A DNA stretch of 64,000 nt from Chryseobacterium sp. IHB B 17019 (GCF_001456155.1 NZ_CP013293.1:1364001-1428000); one strand, 5' to 3'. Positions 24,547-34,015 are shown, counted from the stretch's first letter. The notes: generated by a model not told the origin, from the letters alone. Program-made: numbers and translations.

Positions 24547-25323
24547 ATGAGAAAGAAAATTATTATTTTAAGTTTTTTATGTAAAGGATTATTTACGTTT
24601 GCACAGATAGGGATTAATACATCAGTGCCTGTCGGTACTCTGCATGTTAATGGAGCGGCAAGTGCTTCGGATACCAATCCTGATAATGATGTTGTCGTTT
24701 CCAGGCCCAGTGGAAATCTGGCCATCGGACACACAAATCCAACTGTAAAACTGGATATAAAAACAACGGGAACTCAAGCTTCCCCGGTATTTGGTTTTAA
24801 ACTTTCGGACGGAAACCAAGCACTCAATAAGGTTTTATACAGTGATGCAAACGGCGTTGGAACATGGAAAGAACTAACAATTTTTACAGGACAGAATATT
24901 ATTGGAACATTCAGCTGGGCAGACAATACTGCTATTGGAAATACCAACTGGAACAGGATTGCAAGTCTTAACATAACCCCCGGATCGCACATGATCTATA
25001 TGAAAATACATGTCTTGAACAATTCTAATTCGGGTTTTGTAAGAACCTATGTCGGGACTAAAAATGTCGGAACAAATAACAACAATCCAATAGATACCCC
25101 AATTCTGGGAAGTACGAATTTTCAGCCATTAATGGGAAGGGATTTTGAAATTACGCAAGCGTTTGTTTACAATAATACTACCAATTCCAATGTGACTTTA
25201 TACTATGTCATGCAGTCTGACAGCAATAGTATTTCGAGAAGCGTTTATACTTTTAATAATGCAGCGTCTTTTAAAGGTGTTAACTTGATTGAGAACTACT
25301 TTTTTTCAACTCCTATCGATTAG
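24547..25323 (+). CDS. Secreted surface protein, GINT-x-P type
   Basis: A 258-residue exported protein with a signal peptide ending FTFAQ (residues 1-20). It opens IGINTSVPVGTLHVNGAASA, then ASDTNPDNDVVVSRPSGNLA and HTNPTVKLDIKTTG, the same repeat unit as the protein at 3738. A beta-rich C-terminal domain follows, with no sorting signal. The two are paralogs with different tails. Adhesion or structural roles are likely but not shown. Confidence 0.7.
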   Translation: MRKKIIILSFLCKGLFTFAQIGINTSVPVGTLHVNGAASASDTNPDNDVVVSRPSGNLAIGHTNPTVKLDIKTTGTQASPVFGFKLSDGNQALNKVLYSDANGVGTWKELTIFTGQNIIGTFSWADNTAIGNTNWNRIASLNITPGSHMIYMKIHVLNNSNSGFVRTYVGTKNVGTNNNNPIDTPILGSTNFQPLMGRDFEITQAFVYNNTTNSNVTLYYVMQSDSNSISRSVYTFNNAASFKGVNLIENYFFSTPID

Positions 25324-25415
25324 GAATAGGTTAAATAGTTCTTAAAAATCACAGTTTTTTTCCTGAAAATTTACATATTAAAATGAATAGTGATACTTTC
25401 GTGGAAAAATAATTT

Positions 25416-26576
25416 ATGAAGAAAATTTTCTGTTCATTTTTTGCCTTTTGTACTATTCTGATATCGGCGCAGGGAAAGAGATTCTTTGAAAATGGGGAAG
25501 TACAGCTTCAGAAACCTGTTGAGAAGATCAATCTGCGATATGCTAATGAACTTCCTTTTGTAACGGTAGCTATCAATGGGAAAACTTACAATTTTCTATT
25601 TGATTCAGGGGCGCCGACTGTTATTTCCAGCAGCATTTACAATGAGTTGAATCTCAAGAAAAAACACAAAAGCAAAGTAAAAGATTCACAGAAAAACAAG
25701 CAGGAACAGATTTTTACAGAGCTTCCGGAAATGATTGTTGACAACGTAATTTTCAAAAATATCGGAGCCATTGTTCTTGATCTTAACACGGCAGAACTGG
25801 GGTGTTTTAAAGTTGATGGGATTATTGGAGCCAATCAGATGGCAAAACTATATTGGAGAGTAAATTATTCTGAAAATTCATTGGAAGCGACGAAAGATTT
25901 ATCGTTATTTGGTCTGGGTGGTTATGATCTTATCATTCCATTTGAAGCAAAACCGCAGAAAACTCCGGTAATTGAAGCGAAAATTTTAGATAAAAAGATT
26001 CAACTGACTTTTGATACTGGTGCTTCGGGAAGATTGAGAATTGCTGATAAGAATTTTGATCCTCAAAAAGTAAAACAATCTATAGAAACCTTCGGGACTA
26101 ATACTGTCGGAGCTTTTGGAGCGGGAAAACCTGTCTCAGGATATATTTTCAAGACCGAAAATATGATATTGGGAAATAAAAACTTCCAGAATGAATTGAT
26201 TGCAACGGGAAGCTCAGATCTTATCGGAAACGAATTTTTTAAAGATTTTATTTTTATTCTCGATTGGAAAAATAGCAGGATTTACATGAAAAGAGTCAAA
26301 ACTAATCCTGTAAAATTGGAGTCTTTCGGGTTCAGCTATCGTTTTATAGATGCAAAACCTGTGGTAGCTTTTGTATTTAAGGATGAAAATTTTCCATTAA
26401 AAATAGGAGATTCTATTATCAGTATTAATAATGTGGATCTTGACCATCTTGACAAAGATTCTGCCTGTCATTATATGTTGAACAGAATAGAGAAGGATCA
26501 GAAAACGATTGATATCAAAGTAAAAAGAGACGGGAAAGTTCTCGATTTTAAATTGGACAAGAAAGCTTATTTATAA
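25416..26576 (+). CDS. Retropepsin-like aspartic protease with PDZ domain
   Basis: A 386-residue secreted protein (signal peptide 1-19). Two aspartyl-protease lobes each carry an active-site triad: FLFDSGAP with Asp63, and LTFDTGASG with Asp200. Residues 310-386 form a PDZ domain (LKIGDSIISINNVDLDHL). Both Asp are intact, so it should be active within one chain. The family is common in Bacteroidota, with substrates unknown. It is followed by a strong terminator. Confidence 0.85.
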   Translation: MKKIFCSFFAFCTILISAQGKRFFENGEVQLQKPVEKINLRYANELPFVTVAINGKTYNFLFDSGAPTVISSSIYNELNLKKKHKSKVKDSQKNKQEQIFTELPEMIVDNVIFKNIGAIVLDLNTAELGCFKVDGIIGANQMAKLYWRVNYSENSLEATKDLSLFGLGGYDLIIPFEAKPQKTPVIEAKILDKKIQLTFDTGASGRLRIADKNFDPQKVKQSIETFGTNTVGAFGAGKPVSGYIFKTENMILGNKNFQNELIATGSSDLIGNEFFKDFIFILDWKNSRIYMKRVKTNPVKLESFGFSYRFIDAKPVVAFVFKDENFPLKIGDSIISINNVDLDHLDKDSACHYMLNRIEKDQKTIDIKVKRDGKVLDFKLDKKAYL

Positions 26577-26597
26577 TATTTAAGTATATCAAAAAAT

Positions 26598-26627
26598 AAA
26601 ACCGTTCTCAATTTGAGAACGGTTTTT
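26598..26627 (+). terminator. Terminator after the protease gene
   Basis: AAACCGTTCTCAA and TTGAGAACGGTTT pair over a T, followed by more T. Confidence 0.85.
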
Positions 26628-26645
26628 TAGTAAAATTACAATTAG

Positions 26646-26903
26646 TTATGAGTGTCTGTCTAATCTTTTTTTGATATAAAGACTTCTGTTGCTTTCACTT
26701 AAAGACCTGATGAACAACAGGCTAAATCCGATATATGCTACAAAAGCAACAAGATAAACCAGAAGGCTGCTGAAACTGATCTTCGAAACAAATATCAGCA
26801 CTGAAAACAGTGCAAAACCAATTAATAAAATAATACTCCAAACTTTCATTTTTAAAGAATCCTCGTGATTCTTAAACATAGTTTCCATTAAATTCTTCAT
26901 CAT
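26646..26903 (-). CDS. Small membrane protein with two segments
   Basis: An 85-residue protein with two hydrophobic segments (about residues 22-40 and 46-68) and basic ends, MKNLMETMFKNHEDSLKMKV and KKRLDRHS. It starts at 26903, or one codon later because of MM. It lies eight bases beyond the DUF6261-like gene and is probably in the same operon. No family recognised; partners and function unknown. Confidence 0.65.
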   Translation of the reverse strand: MMKNLMETMFKNHEDSLKMKVWSIILLIGFALFSVLIFVSKISFSSLLVYLVAFVAYIGFSLLFIRSLSESNRSLYIKKRLDRHS

Positions 26904-26911
26904 AATTACTT

Positions 26912-27649
26912 TTAAATTGTTATACTTTCTTTTTTATTGCCATATCTTTTCGCTGAGATAATCCCGGAGAAAGAGGCTCTTCCGCTATTTAGGATGGTTA
27001 ATACATCTTTGTAAAAAACATCGTCTTTTACATTGGCTAAGGTTACGATATAATTTGCCATCTGTTTATAATCGTGAGTAAGGATATTCCTTAAAGCCTT
27101 TAAATCAAATGTCATTTTCTGCGATGTTTGGTAAGAACATCCTGTCAATACGCTGTTGAAAGCTGCATTAGAGTCAGACAAATGATTGGCAAACTTCACG
27201 ATACTCAATACAGAAACATGGAAGCTGTATTCTGAAGAGAGTAGTTTTTCGACAAGCGTATTCAGCATGTCGGTATGTTCTTTGTAAGATGCATTCTGTA
27301 CATTTTTATATTGGTTTAGCAATAATCTTATGGTAAAGAAAGCATCTTTTTCGGCTTGAGTTTTTGCGTTTCTGTAAGGTTTTACTGCATTTCTTAAAGC
27401 CTGTAAATCTCTGTCACGTACAGCATCCGCCTCAGTAATTTTTACTGATTCTTCAATGGCCTGTACCTGATTAAGTGTAAAATGATACATCATTATATGA
27501 GACTGGATGTTATCATACAACCTCTTAAAGTCTGCATCCGTACTGGTGTTTAAAGTTGAGTTACTGAAATCTTCAATGAAGCGAACAATGAGCTGTTCGA
27601 ATTCAGCGGGGTGCAACCTTGAAAGGTCCACCGGAATTAATTTTTTCAT
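26912..27649 (-). CDS. DUF6261-like hypothetical protein
   Basis: A 245-residue soluble, all-helical protein opening MKKLIPVDLSRLHPAEFEQL. That beginning and the VKPYRNAKTQAEKDAFFTIR core match the DUF6261 family of Bacteroidota. No signal peptide, membrane segment or catalytic motif is visible. A promoter-like pair lies upstream. It is cotranscribed with the small membrane protein. Function unknown. Confidence 0.65.
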   Translation of the reverse strand: MKKLIPVDLSRLHPAEFEQLIVRFIEDFSNSTLNTSTDADFKRLYDNIQSHIMMYHFTLNQVQAIEESVKITEADAVRDRDLQALRNAVKPYRNAKTQAEKDAFFTIRLLLNQYKNVQNASYKEHTDMLNTLVEKLLSSEYSFHVSVLSIVKFANHLSDSNAAFNSVLTGCSYQTSQKMTFDLKALRNILTHDYKQMANYIVTLANVKDDVFYKDVLTILNSGRASFSGIISAKRYGNKKESITI

Positions 27650-27675
27650 CGTTAAAGTGTGTTTTTATTTTTTTT

Positions 27676-27706
27676 CAAAGTTTATGCAGCCATTATCGTG
27701 CCAAAT
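27676..27706 (-). promoter_or_regulatory. Promoter of the DUF6261-like gene
   Basis: On the minus strand, ATTTGG (-33) is followed after about 17 bases by TAAACTTTG, one base longer than TAnnTTTG. It lies about 30 bases upstream of the start at 27649. Confidence 0.45.
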
Positions 27707-27765
27707 GGTTGTTTTTTATATTAATTATTAAATAGTTAAGATTTTTAAAGTGAAATATCTCCAAC

Positions 27766-27795
27766 AAAAAACCGTCTCTAAAAAGACGGTTTTTA
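27766..27795 (-). terminator. Terminator after the M28 pair
   Basis: AAAAACCGTCT pairs with AGACGGTTTTT over CTAAAA. It lies just beyond the stop at 27800. Confidence 0.85.
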
Positions 27796-27799
27796 TATT

Positions 27800-29155
27800 T
27801 TACCAGTTTTTATCGATCATATAAATAATCTGTGTCATTGCAACAGCTCCTAAAAGAAGTTCTCTGCGGTTGACTTTTTCAAAAGTATCTTCTTCCGTGT
27901 GATGGATGTCAAAATATCTTTGAGAGTCGGGGACTAATTCGGAGGTAGGAACGCCCATGTCATGAAGCGGGTAAATATCTGTTCCTGAATATGTTCCCTC
28001 GAAATTGTAAACTCCGTAAGGGAAAAATAGGCTGGCCCAGCTTTGAATCTGCTTTCTTTTCTCATTGTCCATATTCAAAGAAATCCCTCTCGGAGCAAAA
28101 CCTCCGGCATCAGATTCTATGGCAAAAAGGTGTTTTTCATTATTTTCTTTTGCTGTTTTTCCGTATTGGATTCCACCTTTTACGCCATTTTCTTCATTGG
28201 CAAAACAGACAACACGAATTGTGTGATTATTCCGGATTCCAAGCTTTTTGAAAGTCCTCAATACTTCAATGCTCTGAACAATTCCCGAACCGTCATCATG
28301 GGCACCTTCACCAACATCCCAGGAATCTAGATGTCCGCCGACAACAATAACGCTTTTATCTTTTTTACCTGTAATTTCACCGATGACAGAGTGGGAAGGC
28401 TTCTCGCCTTTCATTCCGCAGTTTGAATTGAGCTTTGCAGTGATTTTTTGTGATTTTAAAAGCACTTCCAGCTCATCAGCTGTTGTATTTCCTATGGCAA
28501 CAGCGGGAATTTTATTTTCGTTTTCATAACGCATTGCTCCAGTGTGCGGAATATCATCAAATGCAGAAGAAAGTGAACGGATGATGGCAAATTTACCACC
28601 TTTTTTTGCGGTTAAAGAAGCAGCTTTCACTCTATATTTTGCAGCGTCACCATATCCTCGGAAAGTTTCAACATAAGACTGACTGAAAGGGTAGTTGAAG
28701 AAAACTATTTTACCTTTTACCTGTTCCGGTGAAAGTTTTTCGTATTCTTCCATCGATTTTACCATAATGATTTCTCCTGAAACATCTTTTCCGCCGGTAC
28801 CTTCAGAATTCCCCAGTGAAAGCATTTTTAAGTTTGTCCATTTTCCATTGGAGGTTTTGATCTGTAATGATTCTTTTCCTCTTACCCAGACAGGGACTTT
28901 TACTTCCTGAAGCCATACCTTATCTGCTCCGGCATCACGGAGTTTTTGTTCTGCCCATTTTACGGCTTTTTCATAGGCTTCGGAGCCGCTTAGTCTGTGA
29001 CCTATATTTTTAGTTAAATCTCTTAATTCGGTGTAAGCTTTTCCGTTATTTAAAATTTCTGTTGAAATTCTTGCAAACTGTATGGAGTCTTCTTTGGCCT
29101 GCCCCAAAACAGCCATGCTCAGAAGGAATAATGATGCTCCTAATATCTTTTTCAT
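27800..29155 (-). CDS. Secreted M28 metallopeptidase, intact active site
   Basis: A 451-residue secreted aminopeptidase or carboxypeptidase of the M28 family, starting at ATG 29155 (MKKILGASLFLLSMAVLGQA); an upstream ATG at 29173 would overlap the previous gene. A PA domain is inserted around 120-240. The di-zinc site is complete: His275 in VVGGHLDSWD, Asp287 in GAHDDGSG, the Glu321-Glu322 pair in ANEENG, Asp349 in ESDAGG and His near 419 in DIHHTEED. It begins one base after the paralog's stop, so the pair is translationally coupled. Confidence 0.9.
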   Translation of the reverse strand: MKKILGASLFLLSMAVLGQAKEDSIQFARISTEILNNGKAYTELRDLTKNIGHRLSGSEAYEKAVKWAEQKLRDAGADKVWLQEVKVPVWVRGKESLQIKTSNGKWTNLKMLSLGNSEGTGGKDVSGEIIMVKSMEEYEKLSPEQVKGKIVFFNYPFSQSYVETFRGYGDAAKYRVKAASLTAKKGGKFAIIRSLSSAFDDIPHTGAMRYENENKIPAVAIGNTTADELEVLLKSQKITAKLNSNCGMKGEKPSHSVIGEITGKKDKSVIVVGGHLDSWDVGEGAHDDGSGIVQSIEVLRTFKKLGIRNNHTIRVVCFANEENGVKGGIQYGKTAKENNEKHLFAIESDAGGFAPRGISLNMDNEKRKQIQSWASLFFPYGVYNFEGTYSGTDIYPLHDMGVPTSELVPDSQRYFDIHHTEEDTFEKVNRRELLLGAVAMTQIIYMIDKNW

Positions 29156-29156
29156 T

Positions 29157-30563
29157 TTACCAGTTTTTATCAATCATAAAGATCATTTGTGTCATGGCAA
29201 CGGCACCTAAAAGAAGTTCTCTTTTATTCACTTTATCGAAAGTATCTTCTACCGAGTGGTGATAGTCGAAATATCTTTGTGTATCTACAACAAGCTCTGC
29301 CAAAGGAATATCCAATTTTTTCAAAGGAGAAATATCCTGGATGGCATCAGTCTGGTCAAAGTCATAAACGCCGTAAGGAAGAAAATATTCTTTCCATGGA
29401 AAAATCAGTTTCCTTCTCTGCGGAGACATATCCAAAGCAAAACCTCTCGGTGAGTAGCCTCCCGCGTCTGTTCCCAGCGCGAAAATATGTTTTTCATCTT
29501 TTTTCTTAACATAAGCTGCATACATTTCTCTTCCTTGTCCGCCATTTTCACTGTTGGCGTACAGGACAACCCTGATGGTATGATTATTTTCAAAGCCAAG
29601 CGCTTTTAAGGTTCTTAAAACTTCTATACACTGCACAACGCCCGTTCCGTCATCAATGGCGCCTTCTCCAAAGTCCCAGGAGTCAAGCTGGGCACCGAGA
29701 ACAATTACTTTAGAGTCTTTTTTACCCGGAATTTCAGCGATGATGTTAGGATTGGTTGTTTCGCCTTTTGATTCGGCGGACATGTTTATTTTGGCTGTAA
29801 CTTTTTGTTTTTTTAATAATTTTTCTAGTTCGTCGGCAGATCTTACTCCAATTGACAAAGCTGGAATTCTTATTTTGTCATCCGGCTCGTAATAGATCAT
29901 TTTAGCATGAGGCGTGTCGTCATTTGCTGTTGTTAAAGACCTTATGATTAATGCCTTAGCTCCTGTTTTTGCAATAACGGAAGCTGAAATTAATTTTGAT
30001 TTTGCAGTAATTAAATAAGAATCACTTGTATTAATGATTTTCGGGTCTATCGGCAGATTGACGAAAACAATTTTGTCTCTCAGTTGTCCTATTGACATTG
30101 CATTAAGCTCAGAGGTCGAATTGATTAAAACAATTTCACCCGTAAGATCTTTTCCACCCGTTCCTTCAGAATTCCCGAAAGAAAGCATCCTGATACTTTT
30201 CCAGTCTCCATTTCCGGCTTTTATCTGCAGAGATTCTCTTCCTCTTACCCAAACCGGGGCTTTTGCTTCCTGTCTCCAGATCATTTCAATCCCGATATCT
30301 TTGAACTTTTTTTCTGCCCATTCTACAGCTTTTGTATATCCGGGAGTTGCACTGAAGCGTGAGCCAACGCCTTTCGTCAGTTCACCAAGATTATTGTAAG
30401 CTGTTCCGTTGGTCATGATCTCGTCCGAGATCTTTTTAAATTCATCGTAATAGTTGAATTTGGCTAAGGTTGTTGTCTTTTTAACCGTTTTTTTCTGAGG
30501 TTTTTTTTGAGAAAATAAAAATCCACCCAAAAAGAGTGGAATTATAATGAATATTTTTTTCAT
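29157..30563 (-). CDS. M28-family paralog with substituted catalytic residues
   Basis: A 468-residue secreted protein (signal peptide 1-18) that is a tandem paralog of the next gene, sharing blocks such as PVWVRGRESLQIKAGNGDW and FGNSEGTGGKDLTGEIVLIN. The zinc ligand His is Gln292 in VLGAQLDSWD and the catalytic Glu is Ser338 in ANSENG, whereas Asp366 and the C-terminal HH are kept. It is therefore probably unable to hydrolyse peptides in the usual way and may bind substrate or regulate its neighbour. First gene of the two-gene operon. Confidence 0.88.
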   Translation of the reverse strand: MKKIFIIIPLFLGGFLFSQKKPQKKTVKKTTTLAKFNYYDEFKKISDEIMTNGTAYNNLGELTKGVGSRFSATPGYTKAVEWAEKKFKDIGIEMIWRQEAKAPVWVRGRESLQIKAGNGDWKSIRMLSFGNSEGTGGKDLTGEIVLINSTSELNAMSIGQLRDKIVFVNLPIDPKIINTSDSYLITAKSKLISASVIAKTGAKALIIRSLTTANDDTPHAKMIYYEPDDKIRIPALSIGVRSADELEKLLKKQKVTAKINMSAESKGETTNPNIIAEIPGKKDSKVIVLGAQLDSWDFGEGAIDDGTGVVQCIEVLRTLKALGFENNHTIRVVLYANSENGGQGREMYAAYVKKKDEKHIFALGTDAGGYSPRGFALDMSPQRRKLIFPWKEYFLPYGVYDFDQTDAIQDISPLKKLDIPLAELVVDTQRYFDYHHSVEDTFDKVNKRELLLGAVAMTQMIFMIDKNW

Positions 30564-30618
30564 TTTTTATTTACCTTTCTTTTTCCGTTGATAAAAGTAG
30601 GGAAAAAATAGGAATTTT

Positions 30619-31863
30619 TTAAGGTTTCATATCATACATTAATAATGCTGTAACCAATTTTGGTTCAATAAATGTACATTTTGGAGGCATACTTAGTCTT
30701 AAATCCGATATTTTAATCATATCATTAAAACTCACAGGAAAAATTCCGAATCCAACTTTTCCTTCTCCGCTGTCAATTTTTTCTTTTATCTGATTGATTC
30801 CATCAAGACTTGAAGTTCCCTTTATGTAAGAAATTTTCTCAGAGCTGTCCGGATCCTCAATTTTTAAAATACTTTTAAAGATATATTTATCTAATAAATG
30901 ATGATCAAGGTTGTCCAGAGACATTTCCGTAGAACGGAGGTCATGCTTTACGTGAAGAGAGTAAAATTTACCATCCAGATACATCGAGATGTGGAACTTT
31001 TGCGAAGGATAATATGCCGTTTCTCCTTTTTCGTGAATTAAAAAATATTGTTCCAGCTGTTGTAAGAAATCTTCTTTGGAAAGTCCGTTCAAATCGCTTA
31101 CAATCCTGTTGTAATCATGGATTTTAATTGATTGGTTTGAAACTATAAAGCTGTAAACAAAATTGTAAAGTTCTGTCCCGTTGTGTCTTTTGTTTTTTTC
31201 TTTCTGATATTTTGCATTCAATGCTGTGGAACCGATTCTGTGGTGCCCGTCTGCAATATAAAAAGAGTCGATCTGATCGATAACTTCCTTGAACTGTTGA
31301 AGTTTTAAACGGTTGTCAATTCTCCAGATTTTATGTCTGATCCCTTTTGAATCCACATGATTAAAAATCGGGACATTTTTTTCCTCATGGTTCATCAGTA
31401 ATTCAATCTTAGAATTGGAAGGGTAGGTAAGCAGCACGGGTTCAGCCTGAAGGTTTACTTTTTCAAGATAATGAGCCAGTTTCTCTTTCTTCTGAGGAAT
31501 TGTACTTTCGTGTCTCTTGATTTTACCATTCCAGAAATCTTCAATGCTTGTCAGCCCGAGAAGTCCTCTGAAAACCTGTTTGTTAGGATAGATCTGCTCA
31601 TAAAGATAGTACGCCGAATTGTCCTGCACGAGTTTGTTTTCGCTCAGCAGCTCTTCAAATGTTGACCGGATTTTCCTTAAATTCCTATCAATATCTTTGG
31701 ATTTACTTACAACATAGGGTTTTATCATATTGATGTAAGTGTTTTCAACTTGAGCTTTTTCCGCTATCTCTTCCTGAGTGAAGTTATCCAGAGGGTGAGT
31801 AGGGAAAGTACTCTCATAGTCTTTATGAGGTCTTATTCCACGAAAAGGTTTAAAAACAGGCAT
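30619..31863 (-). CDS. DUF1015 protein
   Basis: A 414-residue cytoplasmic protein of the DUF1015 (HTH-like) family. Characteristic blocks are FKPFRGIRPHKDYE at the start, YYLYEQIYPNKQVFRGLLGL, the invariant FYIADGHHRIGSTA, and FPVSFNDMIKISDLRLSMPP followed by CTFIEPK at the end. The family is linked to serine metabolism by gene context in many bacteria, as here: the gene starts three bases after the serA stop. No reaction is established. The operon order is ferredoxin, serC, serA, DUF1015. Confidence 0.85.
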   Translation of the reverse strand: MPVFKPFRGIRPHKDYESTFPTHPLDNFTQEEIAEKAQVENTYINMIKPYVVSKSKDIDRNLRKIRSTFEELLSENKLVQDNSAYYLYEQIYPNKQVFRGLLGLTSIEDFWNGKIKRHESTIPQKKEKLAHYLEKVNLQAEPVLLTYPSNSKIELLMNHEEKNVPIFNHVDSKGIRHKIWRIDNRLKLQQFKEVIDQIDSFYIADGHHRIGSTALNAKYQKEKNKRHNGTELYNFVYSFIVSNQSIKIHDYNRIVSDLNGLSKEDFLQQLEQYFLIHEKGETAYYPSQKFHISMYLDGKFYSLHVKHDLRSTEMSLDNLDHHLLDKYIFKSILKIEDPDSSEKISYIKGTSSLDGINQIKEKIDSGEGKVGFGIFPVSFNDMIKISDLRLSMPPKCTFIEPKLVTALLMYDMKP

Positions 31864-31866
31864 ATT

Positions 31867-32829
31867 TTATTTTATAGTTTCTTTTATTTTGATAATTTGG
31901 TCTGCAAGCTCGACCCCGATTTTCTCCTGTGCATCTACAGTATTTCCTCCCACGTGCGGAGAAAGTGAAAGCGCCGGATTCATAAGCAAAATGACTTCAG
32001 GCGTTGGCTCCTTTTCAAAAACATCAAGTGCCGCTCCTGCTACTTTGCCGTAATCAATATAGTCTACCAAAGCTACTTCATTGATCACACCGCCTCTTGC
32101 CGTATTTACGATATAAACTCCGTCTTTCATTTTTTCAAACTGCGGCGTGTCTATGATATATTCGTTTGTTTTCGGCGTGTTTATACTGATGAAATCCAGA
32201 TCTTTAAGGAAGCCATCCATATCATTGGTTGAAGTGATTTCAAAGTTTACCGACTGCCCATCGAAGAAGCTCAGACTAAGAGTTTCCGTTCTGGGTTTTC
32301 TTGTTAAAACTTTAACGTTCATTCCCAAAGAAATACCCATTTTCACCACTTCCTGGCCGATACTTCCAAAACCGATAACCCCTAAATTTTTTCCTGAAAG
32401 TTCATAAGCTTTGCTGAAGGATTTCTTCATCGCATCGAAATGCGTTTCACCCTCTAAAGGCATCAGCCTGTTGGATTCGTGAAGGAATCTCGCCAAAGAA
32501 AAGAAATGGGCAAATACCAATTCAGCAACCGATTTTGAAGAAGCTGTTGGGGTATTGATTACGTTTATCCCTTTGCTTTTAGCATATTCAACATCAATAT
32601 TATCCATCCCGATACCACCTCTTCCGATAATTTTCAGATTTGGACATGCATCAATCAGATCCTGCCTTACTTTGGTAGCACTTCTTACCAGGAGCACGTC
32701 TACGTTGTTTTCGTTGATGAAATTGATAACATGGTCTTGTGCAACCCTGTTGTCCAACACTTCAATTCCCGCATTTTTCAATGCCTGTTCTCCCGCTTTC
32801 GAAATTCCGTCGTTAGCTAAAACTTTCAT
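31867..32829 (-). CDS. serA: D-3-phosphoglycerate dehydrogenase, short form
   Basis: A 320-residue D-2-hydroxyacid dehydrogenase. Its place next to serC identifies it as the first step of serine synthesis (3-phosphoglycerate to phosphohydroxypyruvate). The Rossmann motif GVIGFGSIGQEVVKMG, NTARGGVINEVAL with the substrate Arg, and SLSPHVGGNT with the catalytic His are present. There is no C-terminal ACT domain, so feedback by serine through that module is absent. A PGDH of this length is common in Bacteroidota. Confidence 0.88.
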   Translation of the reverse strand: MKVLANDGISKAGEQALKNAGIEVLDNRVAQDHVINFINENNVDVLLVRSATKVRQDLIDACPNLKIIGRGGIGMDNIDVEYAKSKGINVINTPTASSKSVAELVFAHFFSLARFLHESNRLMPLEGETHFDAMKKSFSKAYELSGKNLGVIGFGSIGQEVVKMGISLGMNVKVLTRKPRTETLSLSFFDGQSVNFEITSTNDMDGFLKDLDFISINTPKTNEYIIDTPQFEKMKDGVYIVNTARGGVINEVALVDYIDYGKVAGAALDVFEKEPTPEVILLMNPALSLSPHVGGNTVDAQEKIGVELADQIIKIKETIK

Positions 32830-32834
32830 GTATT

Positions 32835-32945
32835 TATTTGATTTAAAAATTTAAAGATGGCATTATTTAAAAATTTAAATAGTTGCGCAAATTAAGAAAA
32901 TTTAATGAATAATAAATAATCCTTAAATCTTTGAATTTTAAACAT
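32835..32945. repeat. AT-rich imperfect palindrome between serA and serC
   Basis: TAAAAATTTAAAGATGG on the left and AATCTTTGAATTTTAAAC on the right are largely complementary. It may form an RNA hairpin between the two genes and could attenuate serA relative to serC. Confidence 0.35.
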
Positions 32946-32950
32946 TTAAA

Positions 32951-34015
32951 TTATTTAATAGACCTCATTACATCCACCAAAACCTGTACGCTTTCTATCG
33001 GTAAAGCATTGTACAGACTTGCTCTGTATCCGCCCAGGCTTCTGTGCCCGTTCAGTCCGCTGATGTTTGCTGCTTTCCATGCGTTGTCGAATTGTTCTTT
33101 TTTGCTTTCATCCATTAATTTAAATGAAACATTCATGAAAGAACGGTCTTCTTTCACGCAGAAGCTTTCAAATAGCGGATTGCTGTCTATTTCATCGTAT
33201 AAAAGTTTTGCTTTTGCTTCATTTCTAGCTTCAGCGGCTGCAATTCCTCCGTTGTTTTCCAAATGCTGTAATGTAAGCAAAGATGCATAAACAGGGAAAA
33301 CCGGCGGTGTATTGTACATAGATTCTTTAGCGATATGCTGAGAATAATCAAGCATTGAAAGCATATTTTCTCTTCCTGTTTTGCCTAAAATTTCTTTTTT
33401 AATAACTACTAAAGTAACGCCTGCAGGTCCCATGTTTTTCTGGGCTCCGGCATAGATTAAATCAAATTTTGAAAAATCCAGCTGCCTTGAGAAAATATCA
33501 GAACTCATGTCACAAACCATTACAGTATCCACTTCAGGGAAAGATTTCATCTGAGTTCCGTAAATTGTATTATTTGAAGTACAATGGAAATAATCATACT
33601 CTGATCCAATGGTATAGTCTTTCGGGATGAAAGAGTAGTTTTCCTCTTTTGAAGAGCCTACAACATCCACTGTCCCTAGTTTTTTTGCTTCTTTAATAGC
33701 TCCTGCCGCCCAGGTTCCCGTATCTGTATATGCGGCTTTTCCGCCAACTTTCATCAGATTGTAAGGAACCATAGCAAACTGCAAACTGGCACCTCCTCCT
33801 AAATATAAAACTTCGTAATCATCACCAAGATTCATCAATCTTTTTACAATGGCGCGTGCTTCGTCCATTACCGCAACAAAATCCTTACTTCTGTGTGAAA
33901 TTTCCAGAAGTGACAATCCCATTCCGTTGAAATCCAAAATTGCCTGTGCAGACTTTTCGAATACTTCCTGAGGTAAAATGCATGGCCCCGCGCTAAAGTT
34001 GTGCTTTTTGATCAT
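32951..34015 (-). CDS. serC: Phosphoserine aminotransferase
   Basis: SerC, 354 residues, transfers the amino group from glutamate to phosphohydroxypyruvate. It opens MIKKHNFSAGPCILPQEVFE, contains SLLEISHRSKDF and the PLP lysine Lys193 in YAGAQKNMGPAG, and ends GLNGHRSLGGYRASLYNALP. All family blocks are in place and the length is typical. Cotranscribed with serA; the third step (serB) is not in this window. Confidence 0.96.
   Translation of the reverse strand: MIKKHNFSAGPCILPQEVFEKSAQAILDFNGMGLSLLEISHRSKDFVAVMDEARAIVKRLMNLGDDYEVLYLGGGASLQFAMVPYNLMKVGGKAAYTDTGTWAAGAIKEAKKLGTVDVVGSSKEENYSFIPKDYTIGSEYDYFHCTSNNTIYGTQMKSFPEVDTVMVCDMSSDIFSRQLDFSKFDLIYAGAQKNMGPAGVTLVVIKKEILGKTGRENMLSMLDYSQHIAKESMYNTPPVFPVYASLLTLQHLENNGGIAAAEARNEAKAKLLYDEIDSNPLFESFCVKEDRSFMNVSFKLMDESKKEQFDNAWKAANISGLNGHRSLGGYRASLYNALPIESVQVLVDVMRSIK

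Noticed and set aside
26604..26616. TCTCAATTTGAGA in the terminator as a second operator copy
   Set aside because: It is part of a terminator stem with a T-run, so it is probably coincidence.
29156..29173. Upstream ATG at 29173 for the intact M28 gene
   Set aside because: It would overlap the previous stop and place six polar residues before a signal peptide that begins properly at 29155.
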